From assembly GCF_016735675.1 (NCBI RefSeq), contig NZ_JAERSG010000003.1:434001-498000 (forward strand): a stretch of 64,000 bases of DNA, read 5' to 3'. How positions within the stretch are numbered: the first letter of the stretch is position 1; each line of letters opens with the position of its first letter. The notes below the pieces were generated by a model. It did no database searches, was not told the DNA's origin, and saw only the letters and a program-made list of their open reading frames with translations. Both the position numbers and the translations under genes were made by a program. Positions 17,618-26,092 of the stretch are shown in pieces. The DNA is from Nocardioides baculatus. GTDB taxonomy: Bacteria; Actinomycetota; Actinomycetes; Propionibacteriales; Nocardioidaceae.

Positions 17618-18310
17618 GTGACGAGCGCATCACCTGACTGGTTGGCGCTCCTGCGCGTGCACACCGAGCGATTCGGTGACCTCGTCCGTGACGCCGAGCT
17701 CGACGCCCCGGTGCGCTCGTGTCCGGGCTGGTCCCTGAGGGACCTGGTGGTGCACCTGGGCGGTGTCCACCGGTGGGCCGCCCATGCCGTCGTCGCGGGC
17801 AGCCCGGACCTCCGCCCCGAACCACCCGACGACGACAGCCGGGCGGGGTTGACCGCGTGGTACCGCCGGCACGCCTCCCACCTGGTCGACGTGCTGACCT
17901 CGACGGCACCGGACGCGCCCGCGTGGACCCTCGACGACCGCGACCCGACCGCGACGTTCTGGAGGAGGCGTCAGGTCCACGAGACCGCGATGCATGTCTG
18001 GGACGCCGAGGACGCGCTCGACCAGGTCCGTCCGATGGACCCCTCCCTCGCCTGGGACGGAGTCCTCGAGGTTCGCGACGTGATGTACCCGCGCCAGGTG
18101 AGGCTCGGCCGCGTCCTGCCCCTGACACACACGATCCACCTCGCCGGCACGGACGTGTCCGGGGACGCCGCCCTCGGTGACGGCGAGCCGATCGTCGTCC
18201 GGGCCGAGGCAGAGGTCCTCCTGCGGCTGCTGTGGCACCGTGCCGATCCCGGGACCCACGTGTCCGATCCGCGGGCGCGCGCCGCGCTGTCAGGGGCCTT
18301 GACCCCGTAG
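17618..18310 (+). CDS. Maleylpyruvate isomerase-family mycothiol-dependent enzyme
   Basis: A 230-residue protein of the DinB-like MDMPI fold. The N-terminal domain carries SCPGWSLRDLVVHLGGVHRW near residue 30-50 and a second metal-ligand region HETAMHVWDAED near 125-137, giving the usual three-His zinc site. Members use mycothiol in isomerisation or conjugation, or have unknown roles. GTG start with GGGGAGG 4 nt upstream. It faces a hypothetical membrane protein gene tail to tail. Confidence 0.85.
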   Translation: MTSASPDWLALLRVHTERFGDLVRDAELDAPVRSCPGWSLRDLVVHLGGVHRWAAHAVVAGSPDLRPEPPDDDSRAGLTAWYRRHASHLVDVLTSTAPDAPAWTLDDRDPTATFWRRRQVHETAMHVWDAEDALDQVRPMDPSLAWDGVLEVRDVMYPRQVRLGRVLPLTHTIHLAGTDVSGDAALGDGEPIVVRAEAEVLLRLLWHRADPGTHVSDPRARAALSGALTP

Positions 18311-18347
18311 CCGTTGACGGGCCGCGATCCCCCCGGCTGCGGCGGGA

Positions 18348-19208
18348 TCACCGCAGGCGGATCGCCCCGCCCGCCTCGATCGTCACCGGATCGGCGCAGG
18401 TCCCGTCGGCGTCGCAGACCACGAGGGCGCGACGCCCCGACTCCGACTGCCGGATGGCGTCGGTCGCGCCGTCACGGCGCGAGGAGTCGATCAGGTAGGC
18501 CCACGAGCCGTCGGCCAGGGGCACGCTCTGGACGCTCACGTCGTAGCGACCCGGCGGCTCGAAGGCGCGCACCTGCGGCGGGTCGTCGAGTGCCTCAGGA
18601 GCCTCGTCGAGGGGGGACACCACACCGTCGCCGTCGACCTGGAGCAGCTCGCCGGTGCGCATCCGGAGCGCGGCACCGGACCCGACCGCGACGAACTCGT
18701 CGATGTCGGGGAGCTCGACCACCACGTCGGCCAGGTGCAGGTCGTTGCCGGAGTACCAGACGACCGGCAGTGCATTCGCCTCCTGCCGCACCGGCGGCGT
18801 CTCGGGCCTCGTGGCCCACCACGCCCATCCGGCGGCGAGCACGGCTGCGACGGCCAGCCACGCCACTCCGCGGCGGGCACCGCGCCGACGCCGCGCGCTG
18901 CGGACCTGCCCGGCCCGGGCCAGCCAGGGCTCCGGCGCGTCGTCGAGGTCGAAGGGGCGTACGCCGTGGGGTGCGGCCTCGCCCGGGCGCGGCGTGAGCC
19001 CGGCGCGCTCGCGCACCTCTGCCCACAGCGTGACGTCGACGTTCTCGTCGCGGACCCGGCGGGCCCACGAGCGGCGGCTGGCGAGCAGCGTCTCGGCCAC
19101 CGCGAGCCGGGCGTCGTCGGGCGCCACACCCTCGTCCTCGAGGCCACCGACGAGGTCGGGCCAGCGCGCGTCGACGTAGGTCGCGAAGTCGGATCCGTCG
19201 GCGTTCAC
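18348..19208 (-). CDS. Hypothetical single-pass membrane protein
   Basis: A 286-residue protein with a cytoplasmic N-terminal region of about 105 residues, a positively charged stretch (RRRRGARRG), one transmembrane segment (about 113-132) and an extracytoplasmic domain with beta-propeller-like short repeats. GTG start at 19208 with GGAGG 6-7 nt upstream; a second GTG is one codon earlier. No family recognised. The topology resembles anti-sigma-factor-like or SigE-associated proteins, but no sigma factor gene is adjacent. Confidence 0.75.
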   Translation of the reverse strand: MNADGSDFATYVDARWPDLVGGLEDEGVAPDDARLAVAETLLASRRSWARRVRDENVDVTLWAEVRERAGLTPRPGEAAPHGVRPFDLDDAPEPWLARAGQVRSARRRRGARRGVAWLAVAAVLAAGWAWWATRPETPPVRQEANALPVVWYSGNDLHLADVVVELPDIDEFVAVGSGAALRMRTGELLQVDGDGVVSPLDEAPEALDDPPQVRAFEPPGRYDVSVQSVPLADGSWAYLIDSSRRDGATDAIRQSESGRRALVVCDADGTCADPVTIEAGGAIRLR

Positions 19209-19258
19209 CACGTCCCTCCTTCGGAGCGGTGGCCGGCCGCGGATGGACTCAGCCTGGC

Positions 19259-19510
19259 TCAGGCGCTGAGCGACATCGGTCCGTAGACCAGTCGCTCGTG
19301 CTCGAACAACGTCACCGCGGCCACGCCGTGCTCGGCGAGGTCGGCCCAGATCTCGCCCACCCACGACTCGGCGTCGCCCTGGTTGCCGAAGCGCTGCTCG
19401 GCGTAGTCGGCGACCTCCACCTGCTCACCCGCGGCGTCCTCGAGGCGCCACCACCACGGCCGCTCCGAGGCGGACGGCTGACGGAAGGTGGGCGGCTGGC
19501 CGGGCATCAT
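19259..19510 (-). CDS. Small conserved hypothetical protein downstream of gcvT
   Basis: An 83-residue soluble protein containing a WWWRLED motif near residue 19 and an FGNQGDAESWVGE segment. ATG at 19510 has GGGAG 5 nt upstream and overlaps the gcvT stop codon, so it is co-transcribed and coupled to gcvT. Function unknown. Confidence 0.78.
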   Translation of the reverse strand: MMPGQPPTFRQPSASERPWWWRLEDAAGEQVEVADYAEQRFGNQGDAESWVGEIWADLAEHGVAAVTLFEHERLVYGPMSLSA

Positions 19511-20619
19511 CACGACTCCCGCACCGAGGTGTCGACGAAGGGCGGCTTGACCAGCTGGAAGATCTCGCGACGACCGCGGATGTCGACGCCGACCTCGGCG
19601 TCCTCGGCCACCATCGTGGGGATCAGCGCCAGGCCGACGCCCTTCTTGAGCGTCGGCGAGAACGTGCCGGACGTGATGTCGGCGAGGGGTACGTCGTGGG
19701 TGAGCGTCACGCCCATCCCGGGGCGCGGGATGCCACGTCCCACCGCGACGAGGCCGCGCAGGCGGCGCTTCGGCCCTTCCTCCTTGACGCGGGTGACGGC
19801 GTCGCGCCCCCAGAAGGCGTCCTTCTTCCAGCCCACCGCCCACGACAGCCCGGCCTCGACCGGGTTGGTGGCGAGGCTGATGTCCTGGCCGTGGAGCGGG
19901 TAACCCATCTCGGTGCGGAGCGTGTCGCGGGCGCCGAGGCCCGCAGGGGTGATGCCCCACTCCTCACCGGCTGCCACCAGCTGGTCCCACAGGTCGCCGG
20001 CCGCGTCGTTGACGACGACCAGCTCGTAGCCCCGCTCGCCGGTGTAGCCGGTGCGGCACACCACGACCCCGACGCCGGTGTCGCCGAGCTCGGCCTCGAC
20101 GAACGACATGTAGTCGTGGCCGGTGGGCAGCCCGACCTTCTGGAGCACCTCGTCGGAGCGGGTGCCCTGGACGGCCAGCACGGCGTAGTCGTCGTGGTGG
20201 TCGATGACCTTGACGCCCTCGGGCGCCTCGGCCTTCAGCCGGCGGACGACCTCGGCGGTGTTGGCCGCGTTGGGGATGAGCAGCACGTGCTCGTCGTCGT
20301 GCCAGTAGGCGATGAGGTCGTCGACGATGCCGCCGGACTCGTCGAGGCAGAGGGTGTACTGCGCCTTGCCCGGAGCGATCTTGCCGAGGTCGTTGGACAA
20401 CGTCGCGTTGATGAACGCGGCCGCTCCGGGACCCGACACCATCACCTTGCCGAGGTGGCTCACGTCGAAGATGCCGACGGCCTCGCGCACTGCGGTGTGC
20501 TCCTTGACCACGCCGGTCGAGTACTCCAGTGGCATCGACCATCCGCCGAACTCGGCGAACTTCGCTCCGAGGGCCTCGTGACGGTCGTGGAGGGGCGACT
20601 GCTTGAGCGTTCCGGCCAT
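19510..20619 (-). CDS. gcvT: Glycine cleavage system T protein (aminomethyltransferase)
   Basis: Transfers the methylene group from the aminomethyl-lipoyl H protein to tetrahydrofolate, releasing ammonia. It has 369 residues with both family domains. Near the N-terminus are KQSPLHDRHEALGAKFAEFGGW and later IFDVSHLGK and the folate-site region around NPVEAGLSWAV. The ATG at 20619 is preferred over a TTG at 20628 because TAGGTT lies 7 nt before it. The other glycine-cleavage genes are not in this window. It is divergent from pepA. Confidence 0.95.
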   Translation of the reverse strand: MAGTLKQSPLHDRHEALGAKFAEFGGWSMPLEYSTGVVKEHTAVREAVGIFDVSHLGKVMVSGPGAAAFINATLSNDLGKIAPGKAQYTLCLDESGGIVDDLIAYWHDDEHVLLIPNAANTAEVVRRLKAEAPEGVKVIDHHDDYAVLAVQGTRSDEVLQKVGLPTGHDYMSFVEAELGDTGVGVVVCRTGYTGERGYELVVVNDAAGDLWDQLVAAGEEWGITPAGLGARDTLRTEMGYPLHGQDISLATNPVEAGLSWAVGWKKDAFWGRDAVTRVKEEGPKRRLRGLVAVGRGIPRPGMGVTLTHDVPLADITSGTFSPTLKKGVGLALIPTMVAEDAEVGVDIRGRREIFQLVKPPFVDTSVRES

Positions 20620-20626
20620 GTCGCGC

Positions 20627-20632
20627 AACCTA
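20627..20632 (-). promoter_or_regulatory. Leaderless -10 hexamer of gcvT (TAGGTT)
   Basis: TAGGTT ends 7 nt before the ATG at 20619. It lies back to back with the pepA promoter. Confidence 0.6.
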
Positions 20633-20662
20633 CCGCAGCGCTCCGACCCTTCCGGTCTCCCC

Positions 20663-20668
20663 TAACAT
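20663..20668 (+). promoter_or_regulatory. Leaderless -10 hexamer of pepA (TAACAT)
   Basis: TAACAT ends 7 nt before the GTG at 20676. It overlaps the alternative ATG at 20667, which argues that the GTG is the true start. Confidence 0.6.
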
Positions 20669-20675
20669 GCCCCGG

Positions 20676-22175
20676 GTGACCTCGTACTCCCTCCGCAGTG
20701 CCAGCCCCGCCAAGACCCGCGCCGACGCCGTCGTCGTGGGGGTCGTCGCCGGCGACAAGGGCCCTCGGCTCTGCGACGCGGCGGAGGACGTGAGCAAGGC
20801 CTACGGCCGGCGGCTGCAGCCGTTCCTGTCGACCATGGGCGTCACCGGCAAGGCCGGAGAGGCGGTCAAGGCCCCGAGCCGCGACGAGGTCAACGCACCC
20901 CTGCTGGTCTTCGTGGGCCTCGGTCCCGACCCCGCCGACCAGGTCGCCGTACGCCGTGCCGCGGGCGTCGCCGCCCGCAGCGTGCCCAACGCCGCGTCGG
21001 TCGCCCTCGCGCTGCCGAGCGAGACCCCTGAGCTGGTGGCCGCCGTCGTCGAGGGCCACCGCCTCGGCAGCTACGCGTTCACGGCCTACAAGAGCACGAA
21101 GAGCGAGACCACCGAGCCCAGCGACGTCGTCGTGCTGACCGGCATCGCGCGGCGCAGCGAGGCCACCGACGCGCTCGCGCGGGCCGAGGTGCTGGCCGAC
21201 GCCGTCGCGATGACGCGCGACTGGGTCAACACCCCGCCCAAGGACTGCACTCCCCCGCTGCTGGCCGAGCTCGTGACGGCTGCCCACAAGGAGGTCACCA
21301 AGGGCCGCGGCGCCCCGAAGGTGAAGCTCGAGGTCTTCGACCACGAGCAGCTCGCCGAGATGGGTTGCGGAGGGATCCTCAGCGTCGGCAACTCCAGCGA
21401 GTCGCCCTCGCGCCTGGTCCGCCTGACCTATGCACCCAAGGGCGCGAAGACCCACCTCGCGCTCGTCGGCAAAGGCGTCACCTTCGACTCCGGCGGCCTG
21501 ACGATCAAGCCGTCGTCGAGCATGCTCAACATGAAGGGCGACATGGCCGGTGCCGCCACTGTCGTGGCCGCCACCCTCGCCATCGCCCGCCTCGGCGTGC
21601 CCGTCAAGGTCACGGCCTACGCCCCGATGGCGGAGAACCTGGTCTCGGCCACCTCCACGCGCCCCGGCGACGTGATCACGATGCACAACGGCACGACCGT
21701 CGAGATCGCCAACACCGACGCCGAGGGCCGGATGCTGCTCGGCGACGCCCTCTCGATGGCCGTCGACGACGAGCCCGACGTGGTCGTCGACATCGCGACC
21801 CTCACCGGGCACATGCAGCTCGCGCTCGGCGACAAGGTCGGTGCCGTGATGGGCACGGACGACGAGGTGGCGGCCGTCCTCGCGGCGGGCGCCGCGGCCG
21901 GTGAGCAGCAGTGGCGGATGCCGATCCCGGAGGAGATGAAGGAGCGGATCACCAGCTCCAAGGTCGCCGACCTGCTCCAGCACGACTGGGTGCGCTGGGG
22001 CGGCGGGCTCTACGCCTCGGCCTTCCTGCGCGAGTTCACCGGCGGGCTGCCCTGGGCGCACCTCGACATCGCCGGCAAGGAGATGAACCTCGGCGGCCCC
22101 TACGGCCACGTGCCGAGCGGCGCGACCGGGTTCGGGGTGACCACCCTGGTCGAGCTCGCCCGGTCGATGGCGTAG
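20676..22175 (+). CDS. pepA: Leucyl aminopeptidase (M17)
   Basis: Cytosolic two-metal aminopeptidase that removes N-terminal residues from peptides. It has 499 residues from the GTG (an ATG three codons earlier overlaps the -10 box). The C-terminal catalytic domain shows VGKGVTFDSGGLTIKP, the K and D metal ligands in NMKGDMAGAA, and NTDAEGRM, the M17 signature. It reads divergently from gcvT and converges with the next small gene. Confidence 0.96.
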   Translation: MTSYSLRSASPAKTRADAVVVGVVAGDKGPRLCDAAEDVSKAYGRRLQPFLSTMGVTGKAGEAVKAPSRDEVNAPLLVFVGLGPDPADQVAVRRAAGVAARSVPNAASVALALPSETPELVAAVVEGHRLGSYAFTAYKSTKSETTEPSDVVVLTGIARRSEATDALARAEVLADAVAMTRDWVNTPPKDCTPPLLAELVTAAHKEVTKGRGAPKVKLEVFDHEQLAEMGCGGILSVGNSSESPSRLVRLTYAPKGAKTHLALVGKGVTFDSGGLTIKPSSSMLNMKGDMAGAATVVAATLAIARLGVPVKVTAYAPMAENLVSATSTRPGDVITMHNGTTVEIANTDAEGRMLLGDALSMAVDDEPDVVVDIATLTGHMQLALGDKVGAVMGTDDEVAAVLAAGAAAGEQQWRMPIPEEMKERITSSKVADLLQHDWVRWGGGLYASAFLREFTGGLPWAHLDIAGKEMNLGGPYGHVPSGATGFGVTTLVELARSMA

Positions 22176-22176
22176 G

Positions 22177-22536
22177 TCAGATCCCTCCGGCCTTCTTGCG
22201 CCGGTTGTAGTCGCGCATCCGCTGCGGCACGCCCACGACGGCGGCGTCGTAGGACGGCACCTGGTGGCGGTTGGCGAAGTCGTGCGCCCACTTGACGCTC
22301 GGCACCCGTCGCCGCGTCCACTCCCCGTCGTGCGCGACCAGCAGCAGCGTCACGTCGCTGACGGCCGTCCGCGGCTCGACGAAGCCCTCGACGCCCTGCT
22401 TGGTCGTCACGAACCTCTCGAGGTGCCGGACGTCCTCGCCATCGGAGGCCCGGACGGTGGTGGATCCGGTGCGTGCGGCGTCGCGTGCAGGACGGCTGAC
22501 GCGCCCCTTGCGCCGGAATCGGTCGAACATGCCCAT
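22177..22536 (-). CDS. Conserved hypothetical protein
   Basis: A 119-residue basic soluble protein with an N-terminal MFDRFRRKGR segment and a C-terminal RMRDYNRRKKAGGI. It has no recognisable enzymatic motif. The start could be ATG 22536, 22530 or 22545; CAGAAT lies about 7 nt before the first. Its stop is 2 nt from the pepA stop on the other strand. Confidence 0.72.
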   Translation of the reverse strand: MGMFDRFRRKGRVSRPARDAARTGSTTVRASDGEDVRHLERFVTTKQGVEGFVEPRTAVSDVTLLLVAHDGEWTRRRVPSVKWAHDFANRHQVPSYDAAVVGVPQRMRDYNRRKKAGGI

Positions 22537-22648
22537 GCCGGACATTCTGCCGGGACGCCCCTCACGCCGCCCAACGAACAAGTGCAAAGATGGGCGGAGC
22601 CACGCCTCCGGGGCGCGGCACATCGACTGAGCATGTGGAGGAAAGTCT

Positions 22649-24019
22649 GTGGCGGAGTTCGACGTCCTCGTCCTCGGGGCAGGGTCGGGCGGCTACGCCT
22701 GTGCCCTGCGGGCGGCCCAGCTGGGCCTGACGGTCGGGCTGGTCGAGAAGGGCAACCTCGGAGGCACCTGCCTCCACGTGGGCTGCATCCCGACCAAGGC
22801 GCTGCTCCACGCCGCGGAGGTCGCCGACTCGGCCCGTGAGGCCGCGCAGTTCGGCGTCAACGCGAGTCTCGACGGCATCGACATGCCGGGCGTCAACGCC
22901 TACAAGGACAAGGTCGTCGACCGGCTCTTCAAGGGCCTCACCGGCTTGATCAAGTCGCGCGGCATCACGGTCATCGAGGGCACCGGCACGCTGACCGGCC
23001 CCCGCACGGTCACCGTCGACGGCACCGAGCACACGGGCGCCCACGTGGTCCTCGCCTCCGGCTCCTACAGCCGTACGCTCCCCGGGCTCGAGGTCGACGG
23101 CACGCGCGTCATCACCTCCGAGCACGCCCTGCGACTCGACCGCGTCCCCGCCTCGGCGATCGTCCTCGGCGGCGGCGTCATCGGCTGCGAGTTCGCCAGC
23201 GTCTGGAAGTCCTTCGGCGCCGACGTCACCATCGTCGAGGCCCTGCCGCGACTCGTCGCGGCCGAGGACGAGGCATCCTCCAAGGCGCTTGAGCGGGCCT
23301 TCCGCAAGCGGAAGATCACCTTCCTCACCGGCACGCCCTTCCAGAGCGTGAAGACCACCGACACCGGTGTCGCCGTCACCGTCGAGGGCGGTGACGTGAT
23401 CGAGGCCGAGGTGCTCCTCGTCGCCGTCGGTCGCGGCCCGTCCACCGACGGCCTGGGCTACGCCGAGCAGGGCATCGCGATGGAGCGCGGCTTCGTGCTC
23501 GCCGACGAGCGCTGCCGCACCAACGTCGAGGGCGTGTATGCCGTCGGCGACATCGTCCCCGGCCTCCAGCTGGCGCACCGCGGCTTCCAGCAGGGCATCT
23601 TCGTGGCCGAGGACATCGCCGGACTCGATCCCCGCCCGGTCGACGACGCCGGCATCCCGCGGGTGACGTACTCCCACCCCGAGATCGCCTCCGTCGGCCT
23701 CGACGAGGCCCGTGCCCGCGAGCTGCACGGCGACGACGTCACCACCGTCACCTACGACCTCGGCGGCAACGGCAAGAGCCAGATCCTCCAGACCCAGGGC
23801 TTCGTCAAGCTCGTCGGCCTCAAGGAAGGGCCCGTGCTCGGCGTCCACATGGTGGGAGACCGGGTCGGCGAGCTCATCGGCGAGGCGCAGCTGATCTACA
23901 ACTGGGAGGCGCACGCGGAGGACGTCGCTCCTCTGGTGCACGCGCACCCCACCCAGAACGAGGCGCTCGGCGAGGCCCACCTGGCCCTCGCCGGCAAGCC
24001 GCTGCACGCGCACTCCTGA
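22649..24019 (+). CDS. lpdA: Dihydrolipoyl dehydrogenase (E3)
   Basis: FAD enzyme that reoxidises dihydrolipoyl groups of 2-oxoacid dehydrogenase E2 subunits with NAD+. It has 456 residues: [13 protein letters not shown] fold at the N-terminus, the redox disulfide in [14 protein letters not shown] (C41 and C46), a central NAD fold ([10 protein letters not shown]) and a C-terminal dimer domain with HAHPTQNE carrying the catalytic His-Glu pair. GTG start with GGAGGAA 6 nt upstream. It precedes sucB by 44 nt in an apparent operon. Confidence 0.97.
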   Translation: MAEFDVLVLGAGSGGYACALRAAQLGLTVGLVEKGNLGGTCLHVGCIPTKALLHAAEVADSAREAAQFGVNASLDGIDMPGVNAYKDKVVDRLFKGLTGLIKSRGITVIEGTGTLTGPRTVTVDGTEHTGAHVVLASGSYSRTLPGLEVDGTRVITSEHALRLDRVPASAIVLGGGVIGCEFASVWKSFGADVTIVEALPRLVAAEDEASSKALERAFRKRKITFLTGTPFQSVKTTDTGVAVTVEGGDVIEAEVLLVAVGRGPSTDGLGYAEQGIAMERGFVLADERCRTNVEGVYAVGDIVPGLQLAHRGFQQGIFVAEDIAGLDPRPVDDAGIPRVTYSHPEIASVGLDEARARELHGDDVTTVTYDLGGNGKSQILQTQGFVKLVGLKEGPVLGVHMVGDRVGELIGEAQLIYNWEAHAEDVAPLVHAHPTQNEALGEAHLALAGKPLHAHS

Positions 24020-24063
24020 CCACACGAATTTCTGAAACCACCATCCGCGAGCGAAGGAACCAC

Positions 24064-25977
24064 ATGGCCTCCGAAGTCACCCTCCCCGCACTCGGCGAGT
24101 CCGTCACCGAGGGCACCGTCACCCGCTGGCTCAAGCAGGTCGGTGACACGGTTGCCGTCGACGAGCCGTTGCTGGAGGTCTCCACCGACAAGGTCGACAC
24201 CGAGATCCCGTCCCCCGTCGCCGGCACCCTGCTCGAGATCACGGCCAACGAGGACGACACCGTCGAGGTGGGTGCGGTCCTGGGCGTGATCGGCGAGGAG
24301 GGCGAGTCCGCCGGCGACGCCTCCGAGAGCGCCGAGCCCGAGGCCCAGCCGAAGGACGACGAGGAGTCGGAGAAGAAGGCCGAGCAGGAGGAGCAGGTCG
24401 CCGAGGAGACCGGCGACCTCCCGGCAGGCGACGAGACCCCCGAGTCCGAGAAGGACGACGCCCCCGCGCAGGAGGAGCCCGCTGCCGAGAAGGCCTCCGA
24501 CGCCGGCTCCTCGGGCGGCTCCGGCACGTCAGTGACGCTCCCGGCGCTCGGTGAGTCCGTCACCGAGGGCACCGTCACCCGCTGGCTCAAGCAGGTCGGC
24601 GACGAGGTCGCGGTCGACGAGCCGTTGCTGGAGGTCTCCACCGACAAGGTCGACACCGAGATCCCCTCACCCGTCGCAGGCACGCTGCTCGAGATCAAGG
24701 CCGAGGAGGACGAGACCGTCGAGGTCGGTGCCGAGCTCGCCGTCATCGGGTCCGGCGACGCCGCTCCCGCGCAGGCCGAGCCCGAGGCACAGCCGAAGGA
24801 CGAGGAGCAGGCGGAGAAGAAGGCCGAGCAGGAGGAGCAGATCGCCGAGGAGACCGGCGAGCTGCCCCCCGGCGACGAGACCCCCGAGGCCGAGAAGCAG
24901 GACGAGCCCGCCGCGGAGCCCGAGCCCGAGGCGGCGGAGGAGTCGAAGCCCCAGGCCGAGCCGGCCAGCCAGGCCACCCAGGCCACGGAGTCGGCCCCGG
25001 CCGCACCTGCCGGCGGCGAGAGCGGCGGCCGCGACCAGACGGCGTACGTCACTCCGCTGGTGCGCAAGATGGCCGACCAGCACGGTGTCGACCTCGGCTC
25101 GCTGACCGGCACCGGTGTCGGTGGCCGGATCCGCAAGCAGGACGTCCTCGACGCTGCCGCCGCGGCGAAGCAGCAGGCCGCACCGGCTGCCCCCGCTGCT
25201 GCGGCACCCGCCGCCGCGGGCGCCCCCCCGGCCGCCGCCGCACCGTCGTCGGCCTCGCCGTCGCCGCTGCGCGGGACGACCGAGCCGCTCTCGCGACTGC
25301 GCAAGGTGATCGCCACCCGCATGGTGGAGTCGCTGCAGGAGGCCGCGCAGCTGACGCAGGTGATGGAGGTCGACGTCACCGCGATCGCCCGTCTGCGTGA
25401 GGCGTCGAAGAACGACTTCCTCGCGCGTGAGGGCGTCAAGCTGACCTACCTGCCGTTCTTCGCCAAGGCGGCGATCGACTCGCTCAAGCTGCACCCCAAG
25501 CTCAACGCGGCGATCGACACCGACAAGGGCGAGGTGACCTACTTCGACCGCGAGAACATCGCGTTTGCGGTGGACACCGAGAAGGGCCTGCTGACGCCGG
25601 TCGTGAAGGAGGCGGGCGACCTCTCGATCGCCGGGCTGGCGAAGAAGATCGCCGACGTCGCCGAGCGGACCCGCACCAACAAGATCACCCCCGACGAGCT
25701 GTCGGGCGGCACCTTCACGATCACCAACCTCGGCAGCTTCGGGGCGCTCTTCGACACCCCGATCATCAACAAGCCGCAGGTCGCGATCCTCGGTCCGGGT
25801 GCCGTGGTCAAGCGGCCCGTCGTGATCGACGACCCCAACCTGGGCGAGACGATCGCGGTGCGCCACATGGTCCACCTGTCGCTGACCTACGACCACCGCC
25901 TGGTCGACGGCGCCGACGCCGGTCGGTTCCTCCAGGAGGTCAAGAAGCGCCTCGAGGCCGGCAGCTTCGAGGTCTGA
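24064..25977 (+). CDS. sucB: 2-oxoglutarate dehydrogenase E2 (dihydrolipoamide succinyltransferase) with two lipoyl domains
   Basis: A 637-residue E2 core subunit. Two nearly identical lipoyl domains lie at about 1-78 and 155-232, with lipoylated lysines K43 and K195 in [12 protein letters not shown]. Each is followed by an acidic Glu/Lys/Pro linker, then a peripheral-subunit-binding domain ([12 protein letters not shown]), an Ala-Pro hinge and the acyltransferase domain with [12 protein letters not shown]. In many actinobacteria this SucB-like protein serves the pyruvate dehydrogenase complex, so the substrate could be acetyl rather than succinyl. It needs LipB and LipA (both in this window) for lipoylation. 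AAGGAA precedes the ATG. Confidence 0.95.
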   Translation: MASEVTLPALGESVTEGTVTRWLKQVGDTVAVDEPLLEVSTDKVDTEIPSPVAGTLLEITANEDDTVEVGAVLGVIGEEGESAGDASESAEPEAQPKDDEESEKKAEQEEQVAEETGDLPAGDETPESEKDDAPAQEEPAAEKASDAGSSGGSGTSVTLPALGESVTEGTVTRWLKQVGDEVAVDEPLLEVSTDKVDTEIPSPVAGTLLEIKAEEDETVEVGAELAVIGSGDAAPAQAEPEAQPKDEEQAEKKAEQEEQIAEETGELPPGDETPEAEKQDEPAAEPEPEAAEESKPQAEPASQATQATESAPAAPAGGESGGRDQTAYVTPLVRKMADQHGVDLGSLTGTGVGGRIRKQDVLDAAAAAKQQAAPAAPAAAAPAAAGAPPAAAAPSSASPSPLRGTTEPLSRLRKVIATRMVESLQEAAQLTQVMEVDVTAIARLREASKNDFLAREGVKLTYLPFFAKAAIDSLKLHPKLNAAIDTDKGEVTYFDRENIAFAVDTEKGLLTPVVKEAGDLSIAGLAKKIADVAERTRTNKITPDELSGGTFTITNLGSFGALFDTPIINKPQVAILGPGAVVKRPVVIDDPNLGETIAVRHMVHLSLTYDHRLVDGADAGRFLQEVKKRLEAGSFEV

Positions 25978-25990
25978 GGCACGACACCCG

Positions 25991-26025
25991 CAGGACCCCG
26001 GTCGCCGCTGGCGGCCGGGGTCCTG
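25991..26025 (+). terminator. Hairpin terminator after lpdA-sucB
   Basis: A perfect 11-bp outer stem (25991-26001 with 26015-26025) encloses an inner CGCC/GGCG pairing. It lies 14 nt after the sucB stop codon. Confidence 0.8.
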
Positions 26026-26077
26026 TGGCGTTCGACGCACGCGGGAAAACCGGGGGCGTGATGTCGGTCCCACCACC

Positions 26078-26083
26078 TAGCCT
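26078..26083 (+). promoter_or_regulatory. Putative -10 hexamer of fused ABC transporter gene (TAGCCT)
   Basis: TAGCCT ends 9 nt before the GTG at 26093. Confidence 0.4.
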
Positions 26084-26092
26084 GAGGTCACC

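Noticed and set aside
18326..18349. GATCCC/GGGATC stem between convergent genes as a terminator
   Set aside because: Only 6 bp with a 12-nt loop overlapping a stop codon; too weak to call.
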